Positions 17,433 to 25,333 of a stretch of DNA of 45,416 nt are shown here, piece after piece. Position numbers and translations under genes: made by a program. The notes under the pieces were generated by a model. The model had not been told where the DNA came from. It was given only the letters and a program-made list of their open reading frames with translations, and did no database searches. The stretch covers positions 1 to 45,416 of the forward strand of contig CAZAXU010000015.1 of assembly GCA_964489245.1 (NCBI GenBank), in the 5' to 3' direction. The DNA is from CAZAXU01 sp964489245 (lineage in GTDB: Bacteria > Bacteroidota > Bacteroidia > Flavobacteriales > Flavobacteriaceae). The first letter of the stretch is position 1. Every line of letters begins with the position of its first letter.

Positions 17433-18107
17433 TCAGACATCTTTCAGAAGGCTTCCAAGATTATTAAGCTTATTTCTATAGTCCTTGATAGAACATTCAA
17501 TAACTTCATGGGCTTCTTTTGCACCATAGGTGTCTGTGATTTCAACATTACTCGGGTTTCCCGGAAGGTCTTTATATGTGAGAAAGTAATGTTTTAATCG
17601 ATCTATGATAATTTGAGAAAGTTCGGAAACATCGTTATACTTCCCAAAAACAGCATCGCCTTCAAGCACGGCAATGATTTTATCATCAGCTTCGTCGCCG
17701 TCAATCATTCTGAAACCGCCAATGGGTTTAGACTGAATGATGATATCGCCATGAACAATTTCCTTTTCGGTGAGCACACAAATATCCAAAGGGTCACCAT
17801 CACCAATAATATCTTTTCTGCCGGTTTTCTTATTGGCATATTTTGCTACTTCACTGCCACAATAAGTTTGGGGGACGAAGCCGTAGAGAGAGGGGACTAC
17901 GTTGGAATATTTTTGGGGACGATCAATTCTGAGATAGCCGCTTTCCTTGTCTACTTCATATTTAACCGTGTCAGTGGGAACCATTTCAATGAAAGCCATG
18001 AGGCTTTTGGGGGCATTTTTTCCGATATTTATTCCGTGCCAAGGATGAGATTTGTAGCGAAGACCCATTAGTTTTCCAATGGGATCCATGATTCTGTTAG
18101 CTGCCAT
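17433..18107 (-). CDS. ppa: Inorganic pyrophosphatase, family I
   Basis: A soluble enzyme that hydrolyses pyrophosphate to two phosphates, drawing biosynthetic reactions forward. The family I signature DGDPLDICVL provides metal-binding aspartates D103, D105 and D108, and further blocks are GYLRIDRPQKYSNVVPSLYGFVPQ (split here by length) and GDEADDKIIAVLEGD. The start ATG 18107 (MAANRIMDP) gives 224 residues. An alternative GTG 18128 coincides with the last base of the -7 box TACTTTTG and so should lie outside the transcript. It is monocistronic by appearance: the next minus-strand gene is 130 bases away. Its spacing from ppk2 (20367) is under 3 kb, but the two are on opposite strands. Confidence 0.96.
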   Translation of the reverse strand: MAANRIMDPIGKLMGLRYKSHPWHGINIGKNAPKSLMAFIEMVPTDTVKYEVDKESGYLRIDRPQKYSNVVPSLYGFVPQTYCGSEVAKYANKKTGRKDIIGDGDPLDICVLTEKEIVHGDIIIQSKPIGGFRMIDGDEADDKIIAVLEGDAVFGKYNDVSELSQIIIDRLKHYFLTYKDLPGNPSNVEITDTYGAKEAHEVIECSIKDYRNKLNNLGSLLKDV

Positions 18108-18127
18108 TTTGTCTATTTTTGTTGACA

Positions 18128-18135
18128 CAAAAGTA
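18128..18135 (-). promoter_or_regulatory. -7 promoter box TACTTTTG for ppa
   Basis: Perfect TAnnTTTG on the minus strand. Predicted transcript start is near 18121, about 14 bases before ATG 18107. It decides between the two possible ppa starts. Confidence 0.65.
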
Positions 18136-18185
18136 GTCTAAAAAGTTGAAATTAGGAATTGTCTATAATTTTTCCGGTTTTAAAT

Positions 18186-18222
18186 AAAAAAAGAGGCATT
18201 CAACAAGAATGCCTCTTTTTTT
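18186..18222 (-). terminator. Hairpin terminator after the T9SS/Omp28-like gene
   Basis: A 16-bp perfect stem, AAAAAAAGAGGCATTC (18186-18201) with GAATGCCTCTTTTTTT (18207-18222), and loop AACAA. The A and T ends make it work in either direction; only the minus-strand gene ending at 18247 needs it. Confidence 0.9.
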
Positions 18223-18246
18223 AGACGTTTATGATTTTTTTAATGT

Positions 18247-20136
18247 TTATTTTATCAGAGTTATTTTCTGAATGTTCGTGCCTTTTTCTGTAATTATTTT
18301 AACGATATAATTTCCATTTTTTAAGCCTGAAATATTAATTTCATCATTTCTGATGATATGTTTTTGAATCACTCTTTGTCCTAAAATGTTCCACACTTCA
18401 ACAGATGCATCCTTTGCGTTGGTAATGTGCATGATGCCATTTGTCGGATTAGGATAGAGTGATATTTTTTCAGCTGTATTATCGGCTATACCGGCAGCCA
18501 AATCAAATTTTTTCTTAAAACCGTTTGTAATAGCTCCGGTGTTTTGGTCTATGACTAAACCGATTAAATTGATGTTGTTTTCATCAGATGATGCCGGCAC
18601 GGTGTAGGTATAGCTTTGAGAATGAGTCACACCATCTACAATTGTGCTTGGAATACTCCCCGGCGTGCCATCCCACCCGGCCAATATAGCTCTGGCAACG
18701 TCATCATAAACCATTTGTGATGCCGGCACGGTGGATGGTAGATTTTTCCAATTAATTCCTTCCCAATCGATAAGGTCGTATCGGTTGTGATAATAATTAT
18801 GTTGTCCCCATGAAGAAGATGTTCCGGAAACATGGTCTTCTGTAATAACGGCATTTATTCTGAAATCTCCTGTGAAATTTGTATAAAAAGTTGCTTCAAC
18901 ATCAAATGAAATTGTGCGATTTGCCGCATTCCATGAAATATTTGTGATATCAATATCTACGGGAGTAAGTTCATTTTGTTTTTCTTGATAGATGGCACTA
19001 TAGTTTCCGGGGTCAACATTTCCTCCTACACGATTAAAAAGCCCTCCGGGGAAACCGGCTCCACCTCTGTGGGTAGATAGGGCGGAATCATAAGCAGAAT
19101 TTGTCATTGGATCACCATTATGAACGGAAATTCCAATCCAATGATTCGGATGATAATGTGCCATATCTTTTAAAGCCACTAATCCTCTAGGACACCATCC
19201 ACACCAAGTTCCTCCGGCTTCTTCTCCAACAAATCGTTTTGTCGGAATTTGGCTCAATGAAGAGATTTGTTTTGTCAAGGTATTGTCATTTGGTATTTGG
19301 TCACTTTGTCCGTTCGGATTTTCCAATTTAATGGTTACGTTATAACCATGTGTCGCGGACATATCTATTGGGGTGGTTTGCGTGAAGTTATAGAAATCTC
19401 CGGGAGCTACGTTAATGCCGGTTAAATGGTCGGTTGTGTAGGTTGTGCCTCCATCAATAGACCACATTAAATCTATACTGGTTAGATTTGTTTGTCCCAA
19501 ATTTTGCAGGGTCCCTTGAATATTTACATTTCCTGCCGTTACATAGGGAGGTGTGTCGATTGAGACTAAAGATACGTCATATGCCACGGGTTTATATACT
19601 TGAACATCATCAACGGCAAAGCCACTTGACCATCGCCCTGTATCATTGGAATGAAAACCAATCATCACATTTGATTGTCCGGCATAGTTGCTGAGAGAAA
19701 TAACTTTTTCTGCCCATTCGTCATCTTTTGGAACAGTATAAACTGATGTCCAATTATTTCCTCCATCTGTAGAGATTTCCACACTGGCAAGTTGGTCGTA
19801 TTTTCCATCGAAAAATTTGGCAAATTTAAGAAGAACCGTGGTATAACCTGATAAATCAATAGCGGGAGAGATAAGGTAGTCAACACTTCCGTCGTTGTTT
19901 TGTCCGGCAGCATCGTCATTTGCAGCAGCATATTTGGTGTGAGACGGAATATGCCAATATTGGCTACCTAGGTTAGCTCCAAATTTCCATCCGACACCGT
20001 TAGATGTCCTTGTCCAACCTGTAGGAGGAGTAGTTCCCGATGCGTTTTCAAAATCCTCACTGAGAATCGTTGTCTGTGAGTAAACCAATGATGTCATAAG
20101 CATCAACGTTACAAAAAAGAAGTAAGTTTTTTTCAT
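18247..20136 (-). CDS. Secreted T9SS protein: choice-of-anchor-J-like domain + Omp28-like thioredoxin region
   Basis: The 629-residue protein has a signal peptide (1-20). Residues 25-182 form a jelly-roll of the choice-of-anchor J/MAM type (SEDFE, STDGGNNWTSVYTV, SGFAVDDVQVY). A CARDB-like Ig domain follows (about 185-292). The third part begins RFVGEEAGGTWCGWCPRG with a CXXC pair (C312, C315), an Omp28-type thioredoxin-like region. The last ~75 residues are a T9SS type A sorting domain (ISLYPNPTNG, VEVWNILGQRV, LKNGNYIVKI, ITLIK). It should cross the outer membrane by T9SS and lose this domain. A -7 box lies 35 bases upstream and a strong terminator downstream, so it is its own transcription unit. 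Substrate or partner is unknown. Confidence 0.9.
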   Translation of the reverse strand: MKKTYFFFVTLMLMTSLVYSQTTILSEDFENASGTTPPTGWTRTSNGVGWKFGANLGSQYWHIPSHTKYAAANDDAAGQNNDGSVDYLISPAIDLSGYTTVLLKFAKFFDGKYDQLASVEISTDGGNNWTSVYTVPKDDEWAEKVISLSNYAGQSNVMIGFHSNDTGRWSSGFAVDDVQVYKPVAYDVSLVSIDTPPYVTAGNVNIQGTLQNLGQTNLTSIDLMWSIDGGTTYTTDHLTGINVAPGDFYNFTQTTPIDMSATHGYNVTIKLENPNGQSDQIPNDNTLTKQISSLSQIPTKRFVGEEAGGTWCGWCPRGLVALKDMAHYHPNHWIGISVHNGDPMTNSAYDSALSTHRGGAGFPGGLFNRVGGNVDPGNYSAIYQEKQNELTPVDIDITNISWNAANRTISFDVEATFYTNFTGDFRINAVITEDHVSGTSSSWGQHNYYHNRYDLIDWEGINWKNLPSTVPASQMVYDDVARAILAGWDGTPGSIPSTIVDGVTHSQSYTYTVPASSDENNINLIGLVIDQNTGAITNGFKKKFDLAAGIADNTAEKISLYPNPTNGIMHITNAKDASVEVWNILGQRVIQKHIIRNDEINISGLKNGNYIVKIITEKGTNIQKITLIK

Positions 20137-20170
20137 AAAAATAGAATTTATGTGGTTAGTGTTATGATAA

Positions 20171-20178
20171 CAAAGTTA
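20171..20178 (-). promoter_or_regulatory. -7 promoter box TAACTTTG for the 629-residue T9SS gene
   Basis: Perfect TAnnTTTG on the minus strand. Predicted transcript start is near 20164, about 28 bases before ATG 20136. Upstream, on the minus strand, GTTAAACTTATAAGG loosely resembles the element found before the two plus-strand Omp28-like genes, but at a different spacing. Confidence 0.6.
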
Positions 20179-20366
20179 CAGACAAAAAATTACAGCTTAA
20201 AAAATACCTTATAAGTTTAACTTTTATTTAGCTTTTATTTAACAATAACGTGTAAAAAACATCTTTTGAAGTATGGTTAAAATGGTGTTTTCTTACATAT
20301 GAAATGCACAAGAGTCTCATGTAAATATTTTTTTACTATTTTTATGCAGGAAAAATTAAAAGCATT

Positions 20367-21263
20367 ATGAAAAAAATTCAAATCAAAGACTACAAGATTA
20401 AATCAGGGAAAAAATATAAAATTAAGGATTTGCCAACTAAAGTAAATCTTCATGCCGACAAGAAGGAAATTGAGGACGAAATCAGAAAAGTTAGACGAAA
20501 AGTGGCTGAAATTCAAACAAAAATTTATGCTGCAGGGACTCCGGCTGTTTATATTGGTATTCAAGGCATGGACACGGCAGGGAAAGATAGTCTGATACGT
20601 GAGGTGTTTAAAGATATCAATCCCAGCGGTATTGAAGTTTTTGATTTTAAAAAACCGACTGATTTAGAACATAATCATGATTATATTTGGAGGCATATAC
20701 TCAAATTGCCTGAAAGAGGCATGTTTGGCATTCACAACCGCACGCATTATGAAGATGTGTTGATTGCAAGAATACACCCACAGCTGGTAATTCATCAGAA
20801 CATATACGGTATAAAATCTTTGGAGGATATCGATGATAAATTTTGGAAAAAAAGATTTCGACAAATCAAAGATTTTGAAAGACATCAGGCAGAGAACGGG
20901 ATGAAAATTTTTAAATTTTTTCTCCATCTCTCCAAGGAAGAGCAAAAATATAGATTTTTACGTCGTATCCGCAGAGAAGATAAACAATGGAAATTCAATG
21001 CGGCTGATTTAAAAGAACGCGGTTATTGGAATCAATATCAAGATGCTTATGAGAGTGTATTGAATGAAACTTCAACAAACTGCGCGCCTTGGTATGTGAT
21101 TCCAGCGGATGATAAACCGACAGCGCGACTGATTGTAGCAAAAATACTTTTTGAAGAACTTAAAAAATTAAATGTTGATTTTCCGGAACTGTCTGAAGAA
21201 GAGCGTTCCAACTTTTCCTCTTATAAAGATGCGCTTGAAAATGAAAACTTACAAGCTAAATAG
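20367..21263 (+). CDS. PPK2-family polyphosphate:nucleotide phosphotransferase
   Basis: A cytoplasmic kinase that uses inorganic polyphosphate to phosphorylate nucleoside mono- or diphosphates. The 298-residue protein has Walker A GMDTAGKDS (67-75), the substrate loop FDFKKPTDLEHNHDYIWR (93-109 region), the PERGMFGIHNRTHYEDVLIARIHP block (115-138) and the Arg-rich lid RRIRREDKQWKF. The single-domain length and the PERG...NR.HYE pattern resemble class III PPK2, which can act on both AMP and ADP, though class cannot be fixed by eye. It sits alone between two T9SS genes, 230 bases from the divergent one. A weak -7 candidate (TATTTTTA) lies at 20337-20344. Confidence 0.93.
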   Translation: MKKIQIKDYKIKSGKKYKIKDLPTKVNLHADKKEIEDEIRKVRRKVAEIQTKIYAAGTPAVYIGIQGMDTAGKDSLIREVFKDINPSGIEVFDFKKPTDLEHNHDYIWRHILKLPERGMFGIHNRTHYEDVLIARIHPQLVIHQNIYGIKSLEDIDDKFWKKRFRQIKDFERHQAENGMKIFKFFLHLSKEEQKYRFLRRIRREDKQWKFNAADLKERGYWNQYQDAYESVLNETSTNCAPWYVIPADDKPTARLIVAKILFEELKKLNVDFPELSEEERSNFSSYKDALENENLQAK

Positions 21264-21312
21264 TAAAAAAAAAGACGTTAATAAACAATAAATGTTATTA
21301 TTTTTATTTTAG

Positions 21313-21340
21313 CATAATTAACACTTAAGGTTTTGTTAAA
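21313..21340 (+). repeat. 28-base upstream element, copy 1 (before the 620-residue T9SS gene)
   Basis: CATAATTAAC then A then CTTAAGGTTTTGTTAAA. The copy at 23451-23478 differs only at the central base (A here, T there). Its TTTTG begins 47 bases before the -7 box at 21378, versus 46 bases in the other copy. Too far upstream for a -33 element, so it may be an activator or repressor site, or a relic of gene duplication. Confidence 0.75.
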
Positions 21341-21377
21341 GTTATCACAATGAATATGTGGGTATTGTGTTATGTGA

Positions 21378-21385
21378 TACATTTG
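21378..21385 (+). promoter_or_regulatory. -7 promoter box TACATTTG for the 620-residue T9SS gene
   Basis: Perfect TAnnTTTG. Predicted transcript start is near 21392, leaving about 33 bases of leader before ATG 21425. Confidence 0.65.
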
Positions 21386-21424
21386 TTTTGTAAATTTAAT
21401 ATAATTATCTAAAAACATTTTCTT

Positions 21425-23287
21425 ATGAAAAAAATTACCCTATTTTTCGTTTTCTTTCTGGGCTATTTCTTGATGCAAGGGCAGCTCGAAATGGTGAAAT
21501 CTAATGGTGGTACACCCACTTATGACTCGAAAACCGTTACGGATTGGTTACATCTCGATAACGGAACAAACGCTTCTGCTATTGGTCTTAATAATAGAGC
21601 TTTTACGTTGATTGCAGCTACAAAATTTTCTACTTTTGATTTAGCGCCTTATACGAATAGACAGATTGAAGAGATTAAGGTTTATCTTAAAAAAACATCA
21701 GGCTTGACGGGGGATGTTGAGTTTCAAATTTACACACAACTGAATGCCGCACCGGTCTACACGCAATCTGTTGCAGCAAACACGCTGACAGCAAACTCGT
21801 GGAACACGATTACGTTAACTACTCCTTATCAAATCACAGGAACTCAAGAGTTGTATGTAGGCTATAAAGTGGTTTCTGTGGCAACTCCGGGAGGATTTGT
21901 GATTGGGGCAGATAGCGGCTCACCATTTCATGATGTGAATTACTTGTGGTACAGGAATAATTGGCGTTTGCTTTCTTCCTATGGGATTATGAGGAACTGG
22001 AATATACATTTAGGTATTGGAGGAGCCTACAATGCTAACGACTGTGGCGTGACGGATATTGCGATTGATGATATTGTTTTGCAAGGAAATGTTAATATTG
22101 TGACAACTATTAAAAATCATGGAGTAAGCACTTTGGACTCGGTAGATTTCAACTATCAAGTCGATGGGGGAACTGTCGTAACACAAAGGTTAACAGGATT
22201 AAATTTGGCAACAGGACAAAGTACAACTGTTACACATGCCACTGCTTGGAATGCTAATTTAGGCTCACATACATTGAAGGTATATGTTTCAAATATGAAT
22301 GCATTGACAGGGGATGATGATGTGCCTGCAGATGACAGTATGACAAAGTCGGTGAGAGTAGCAATACAGTCTACTCAGAACACGCCGATGTATGAAGAGT
22401 TTACAGCATCGACCTGCCCGCCTTGTGCCACATTCAATACAAATTATTTTAACACTACTTTTCTAACAGCAAATGCGGGTAATTTTAATTTGGTAAAATA
22501 TCAAATGAATTGGCCACCTCCCGGAGATTCATATTACACAGCTGAAGGAGGGGTAAGAAAAACCTATTATGGAGTTAAAGGAGTGCCTACATTATTTCTT
22601 GATGGAAATCATAAATCGACGATTTATAACACAACAGGATTACAACAAAGATTGGATGCTGCCCGTTCCAAAGCCGCATACTTTATGTTGACTTCCGATT
22701 ATACAATGGATGCTAGTCATAATATCACGGTAAATGTAAATATAACACCATATTTGTCAGGTAATTTTAGATTGCTTTGTGCTGTTGTGGAAAAAACAAC
22801 CACCGGCAATGTAGGGAATAACGGAGAAACTTCTTTTACAAATGTGATGATGAAAATGGTGCCTAACGCGAATGGAACAATGCTTAATCTGACTGCCGGA
22901 ACACCGGTTTCACAAACTTTGACTGCAGCTGTTGCCGGAACACATGTTGAAGAATGGACAGATTTGGAAGTTGTAGTTTATTTGCAGGACGAATCAAATA
23001 AGGATATGATGCAGTCTGTAAAGTCTGTTAATACTGCCGGTATAGAAGATGTTGTATTCAGTGAAGTATCTGTTTACCCGAATCCTTCAAACGGAAATAT
23101 TGCAATCAGAAATGCAGAAGGAATGAACGTAGAAATTTATAATGTTTTAGGCGCAAGAGTTTTTGCTGAAAATGAGCTTCCGGCTTTGAGAAACATCAAT
23201 GTTTCACATCTTTCAAACGGTGTATATTTTGTGAAACTTATCAAAGGAGAAAAAACAAGTTTAAGAAAGATTTTAATCTCGAAATAA
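21425..23287 (+). CDS. Secreted T9SS protein with Omp28-like CPPC thioredoxin region
   Basis: The 620-residue protein has a signal peptide (about 1-20). An N-terminal beta-sandwich (about 35-200) is followed by a CARDB-like Ig domain (206-315: VTDIAIDDIVLQGNVNIVT region, then VDGGTVVTQRLTGLNLATGQ). Next comes a thioredoxin-like region opening MYEEFTASTCPPCATFN, with C331 and C334, and containing YGVKGVPTLFLDG, a cis-Pro loop typical of thioredoxin folds. The C-terminus is a T9SS type A domain (VSVYPNPSNG, VEIYNVLGARV, LSNGVYFVKL, KILISK). The presence of both CXXC and the cis-Pro loop makes redox activity outside the cell plausible. It has its own promoter and a strong terminator. Confidence 0.9.
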   Translation: MKKITLFFVFFLGYFLMQGQLEMVKSNGGTPTYDSKTVTDWLHLDNGTNASAIGLNNRAFTLIAATKFSTFDLAPYTNRQIEEIKVYLKKTSGLTGDVEFQIYTQLNAAPVYTQSVAANTLTANSWNTITLTTPYQITGTQELYVGYKVVSVATPGGFVIGADSGSPFHDVNYLWYRNNWRLLSSYGIMRNWNIHLGIGGAYNANDCGVTDIAIDDIVLQGNVNIVTTIKNHGVSTLDSVDFNYQVDGGTVVTQRLTGLNLATGQSTTVTHATAWNANLGSHTLKVYVSNMNALTGDDDVPADDSMTKSVRVAIQSTQNTPMYEEFTASTCPPCATFNTNYFNTTFLTANAGNFNLVKYQMNWPPPGDSYYTAEGGVRKTYYGVKGVPTLFLDGNHKSTIYNTTGLQQRLDAARSKAAYFMLTSDYTMDASHNITVNVNITPYLSGNFRLLCAVVEKTTTGNVGNNGETSFTNVMMKMVPNANGTMLNLTAGTPVSQTLTAAVAGTHVEEWTDLEVVVYLQDESNKDMMQSVKSVNTAGIEDVVFSEVSVYPNPSNGNIAIRNAEGMNVEIYNVLGARVFAENELPALRNINVSHLSNGVYFVKLIKGEKTSLRKILISK

Positions 23288-23311
23288 ATTTTGGAATATT
23301 GTTTTATAACC

Positions 23312-23348
23312 AAAAACCTGCCATCAAAATCGATGGTAGGTTTTTTTT
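23312..23348 (+). terminator. Hairpin terminator after the 620-residue T9SS gene
   Basis: A 14-bp stem, AAAAACCTGCCATC (23312-23325) with GATGGTAGGTTTTT (23332-23345), with one G-U pair and a 6-base loop. It is followed by further T residues to 23348 and lies 24 bases past the stop. Confidence 0.9.
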
Positions 23349-23450
23349 GTATAAATATTTTTTTTAAAGTGTAATAATATGGAAATTTTAACAAAAAAAT
23401 AATTGTATTCAAAAACAACACACGACAAAGTCACTGCCAATTAAAAATAA

Positions 23451-23478
23451 CATAATTAACTCTTAAGGTTTTGTTAAA
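23451..23478 (+). repeat. 28-base upstream element, copy 2 (before the 587-residue T9SS gene)
   Basis: CATAATTAAC then T then CTTAAGGTTTTGTTAAA; 27 of 28 bases match the copy at 21313-21340. Flanking sequence between the element and the -7 box is not alike, which argues for a selected site rather than a recent duplication. Confidence 0.75.
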
Positions 23479-23514
23479 TAAGCAGAATACATATTCTTAA
23501 ATTTCATTTTTAAA

Positions 23515-23522
23515 TATATTTG
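23515..23522 (+). promoter_or_regulatory. -7 promoter box TATATTTG for the 587-residue T9SS gene
   Basis: Perfect TAnnTTTG. Predicted transcript start is near 23529, about 32 bases before ATG 23561, nearly the same layout as the paralogue upstream. Confidence 0.65.
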
Positions 23523-23560
23523 TTGCTCAAAAGCTTGATAATCAATAAAAATAAAAACTT

Positions 23561-25324
23561 ATGAAAAAAACTACTCTGTTATCATTTATTACTTTTCTAA
23601 GCATGAATATGCTTTTTGCTCAGTTGCCTGTGAGTCATACACAGGAAAATAGGAATGTTCTATTGGAAGAATATACAGGAATGCATTGTACATGGTGTCC
23701 TGCCGGACACAAAATAGCCAGTCAAATGAAAGCTGCACATCCGGATGATGTATTCATCTCTAACGTTCACGTGGGAGGTTATGCAACGCCGGGGTCAGGA
23801 GAACCGGATTACAGAACTCCATTTGGAACTGCTTTTGCAAGTGGTGCGGGAGTGCACTTTTATCCGTCCGGTTCTGTTAATAGACATGTTTTTTCAGGAA
23901 ATGCAACTGCCATGAGTCGGACGAGTTGGTCTTCGTCAGCTAATCAGGTTATGGGTGAAGCATCCTATTGCAATGTGGCTTTAGAAGCAACGGTGGATAC
24001 ACAAACAAGAGAAATGACAATCAATGTTGAAGTATATTATACGGGAAATAGTTCTCAAGCCTCCAATTATTTGAATGTGGCTTTGCTGCAGGACAATGTT
24101 GAAGGAATTCAGGTTAGTGCTTCAAGAAATCCTACTCAAATTTTACCTATTAAAGATTATACCGATGAAAACTATAATCATATGCATATGCTCAGACATA
24201 TGATTACGGGACAATGGGGAGATGAAATTACAACAACTTCACAGGGAACCTTGATTCAGCGTCAATACACCTACACCTTACCTGCCGATATTAGAGGAAT
24301 TCCGTTAGAAATGGGAAATTTAGAATTGGTTGCTTTTGTAGCGGAAGGACATCAAGAAGTTGTTACCGCAAATAGTGGACCTATCACCTATACCAATTTT
24401 GCGTATACTAGTAATGCCGTGTTAAAAGAACTCTACATATATGATGAGATTTGTTCTGCCGGACAAATTAAACCCATATTAAAGGTTAGAAATTTTGGAT
24501 CATCTGAAATTACAGCAATGACCATTACTTATGACATGAATGGAGATAATCAACAAACCTTGAATTGGACGGGTTCTATTCTGAAACTTCAGAAAAAGTT
24601 TATTGAATTACCTCAATTCAGTTTTCCTGTTCAATCAACAAATGTTTTTCATGTTGCTGTCAGTACGGTGAATGGTGCTGCAGATGAAAATCCGGCAGAC
24701 AATTTGAAGACTTTTAATATTGCAGAAACAACAAATACCGGAGAAGGAACAGACTATGTAGTTACGATTGTTCAAGACCGCTATGGTTCGGAAACCACAT
24801 GGGGAATTTTGGATGATAACGGGAATGTATTAGCAGGAGGAGGGCCTTATGGTAATTTGCCTGCCAACGGCACACAAACTCATACACATAATGTGACACT
24901 AAACGACACAGGGTGTTATACATTTCTTATTCTTGATGCTTATGGAGATGGAATTAATGGAACATATGGAAATGGCAGCTACAAAATGGAAACAGCAACC
25001 GGAGACGTAGTTTTTCAAGGGAGTGGTGTTTTTGGACAACGAGACAGAAAACCCTTTACCACAACTGTTCCGGCGGGAATAAATGATAATTATTTTGCAG
25101 GTGTCAAGATTTATCCTAATCCGAGTACGGGAAATTTTATTTTTGAAAATGTGTCGGGAATGAATTTGGAAATTTTTGACATGATGGGAGCGCGTATTTA
25201 TGAAAAACATGATTTGGTCTCTTCTCAATCTGTTAATCTTGATAAGTTCTCCAGTGGAGTTTATTTTGTGAAACTTCAAAAAGAAACAAAAACCATATTG
25301 AAAAAAATTATAATCACTAAATAA
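23561..25324 (+). CDS. Secreted T9SS protein with N-terminal Omp28-like CTWC region
   Basis: The 587-residue protein has a signal peptide (1-20, ending FAQ). Unlike its neighbours, the Omp28/thioredoxin-like region comes first: NVLLEEYTGMHCTWCPAGH with C43 and C46, then VGGYATPGSGEPDYRTPFG and HFYPSGSVNRH, typical of Omp28 proteins. A CARDB-like Ig domain follows (about 290-385). Next is a beta-sandwich of the DxxGDGxxG type (DNGNVLAGGGPYGNLPANGT; LDAYGDGINGTYGNGSY), like those in T9SS cargo. A T9SS type A domain ends it (VKIYPNPSTG, LEIFDMMGARI, FSSGVYFVKL, IIITK). The stop lies 9 bases before the next gene, so the two form an operon. Confidence 0.9.
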   Translation: MKKTTLLSFITFLSMNMLFAQLPVSHTQENRNVLLEEYTGMHCTWCPAGHKIASQMKAAHPDDVFISNVHVGGYATPGSGEPDYRTPFGTAFASGAGVHFYPSGSVNRHVFSGNATAMSRTSWSSSANQVMGEASYCNVALEATVDTQTREMTINVEVYYTGNSSQASNYLNVALLQDNVEGIQVSASRNPTQILPIKDYTDENYNHMHMLRHMITGQWGDEITTTSQGTLIQRQYTYTLPADIRGIPLEMGNLELVAFVAEGHQEVVTANSGPITYTNFAYTSNAVLKELYIYDEICSAGQIKPILKVRNFGSSEITAMTITYDMNGDNQQTLNWTGSILKLQKKFIELPQFSFPVQSTNVFHVAVSTVNGAADENPADNLKTFNIAETTNTGEGTDYVVTIVQDRYGSETTWGILDDNGNVLAGGGPYGNLPANGTQTHTHNVTLNDTGCYTFLILDAYGDGINGTYGNGSYKMETATGDVVFQGSGVFGQRDRKPFTTTVPAGINDNYFAGVKIYPNPSTGNFIFENVSGMNLEIFDMMGARIYEKHDLVSSQSVNLDKFSSGVYFVKLQKETKTILKKIIITK

Positions 25325-25333
25325 AATAATATC

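Noticed and set aside
17410..17439. Inverted repeats AAAAC-AGGCG-GTTTT and TGTCTG-AAAT-CAGACA as a ppa terminator
   Set aside because: Both stems are short, one covers the ppa stop codon, and neither is followed by a T-tract on the minus strand.
20178..20230. Third copy of the 28-base upstream element before the 629-residue T9SS gene
   Set aside because: Only a loose match (TTAA, CTTA, AAGG, TTAA in order with gaps) and the distance to the -7 box is about 29 bases from AAGG, not 47-48.
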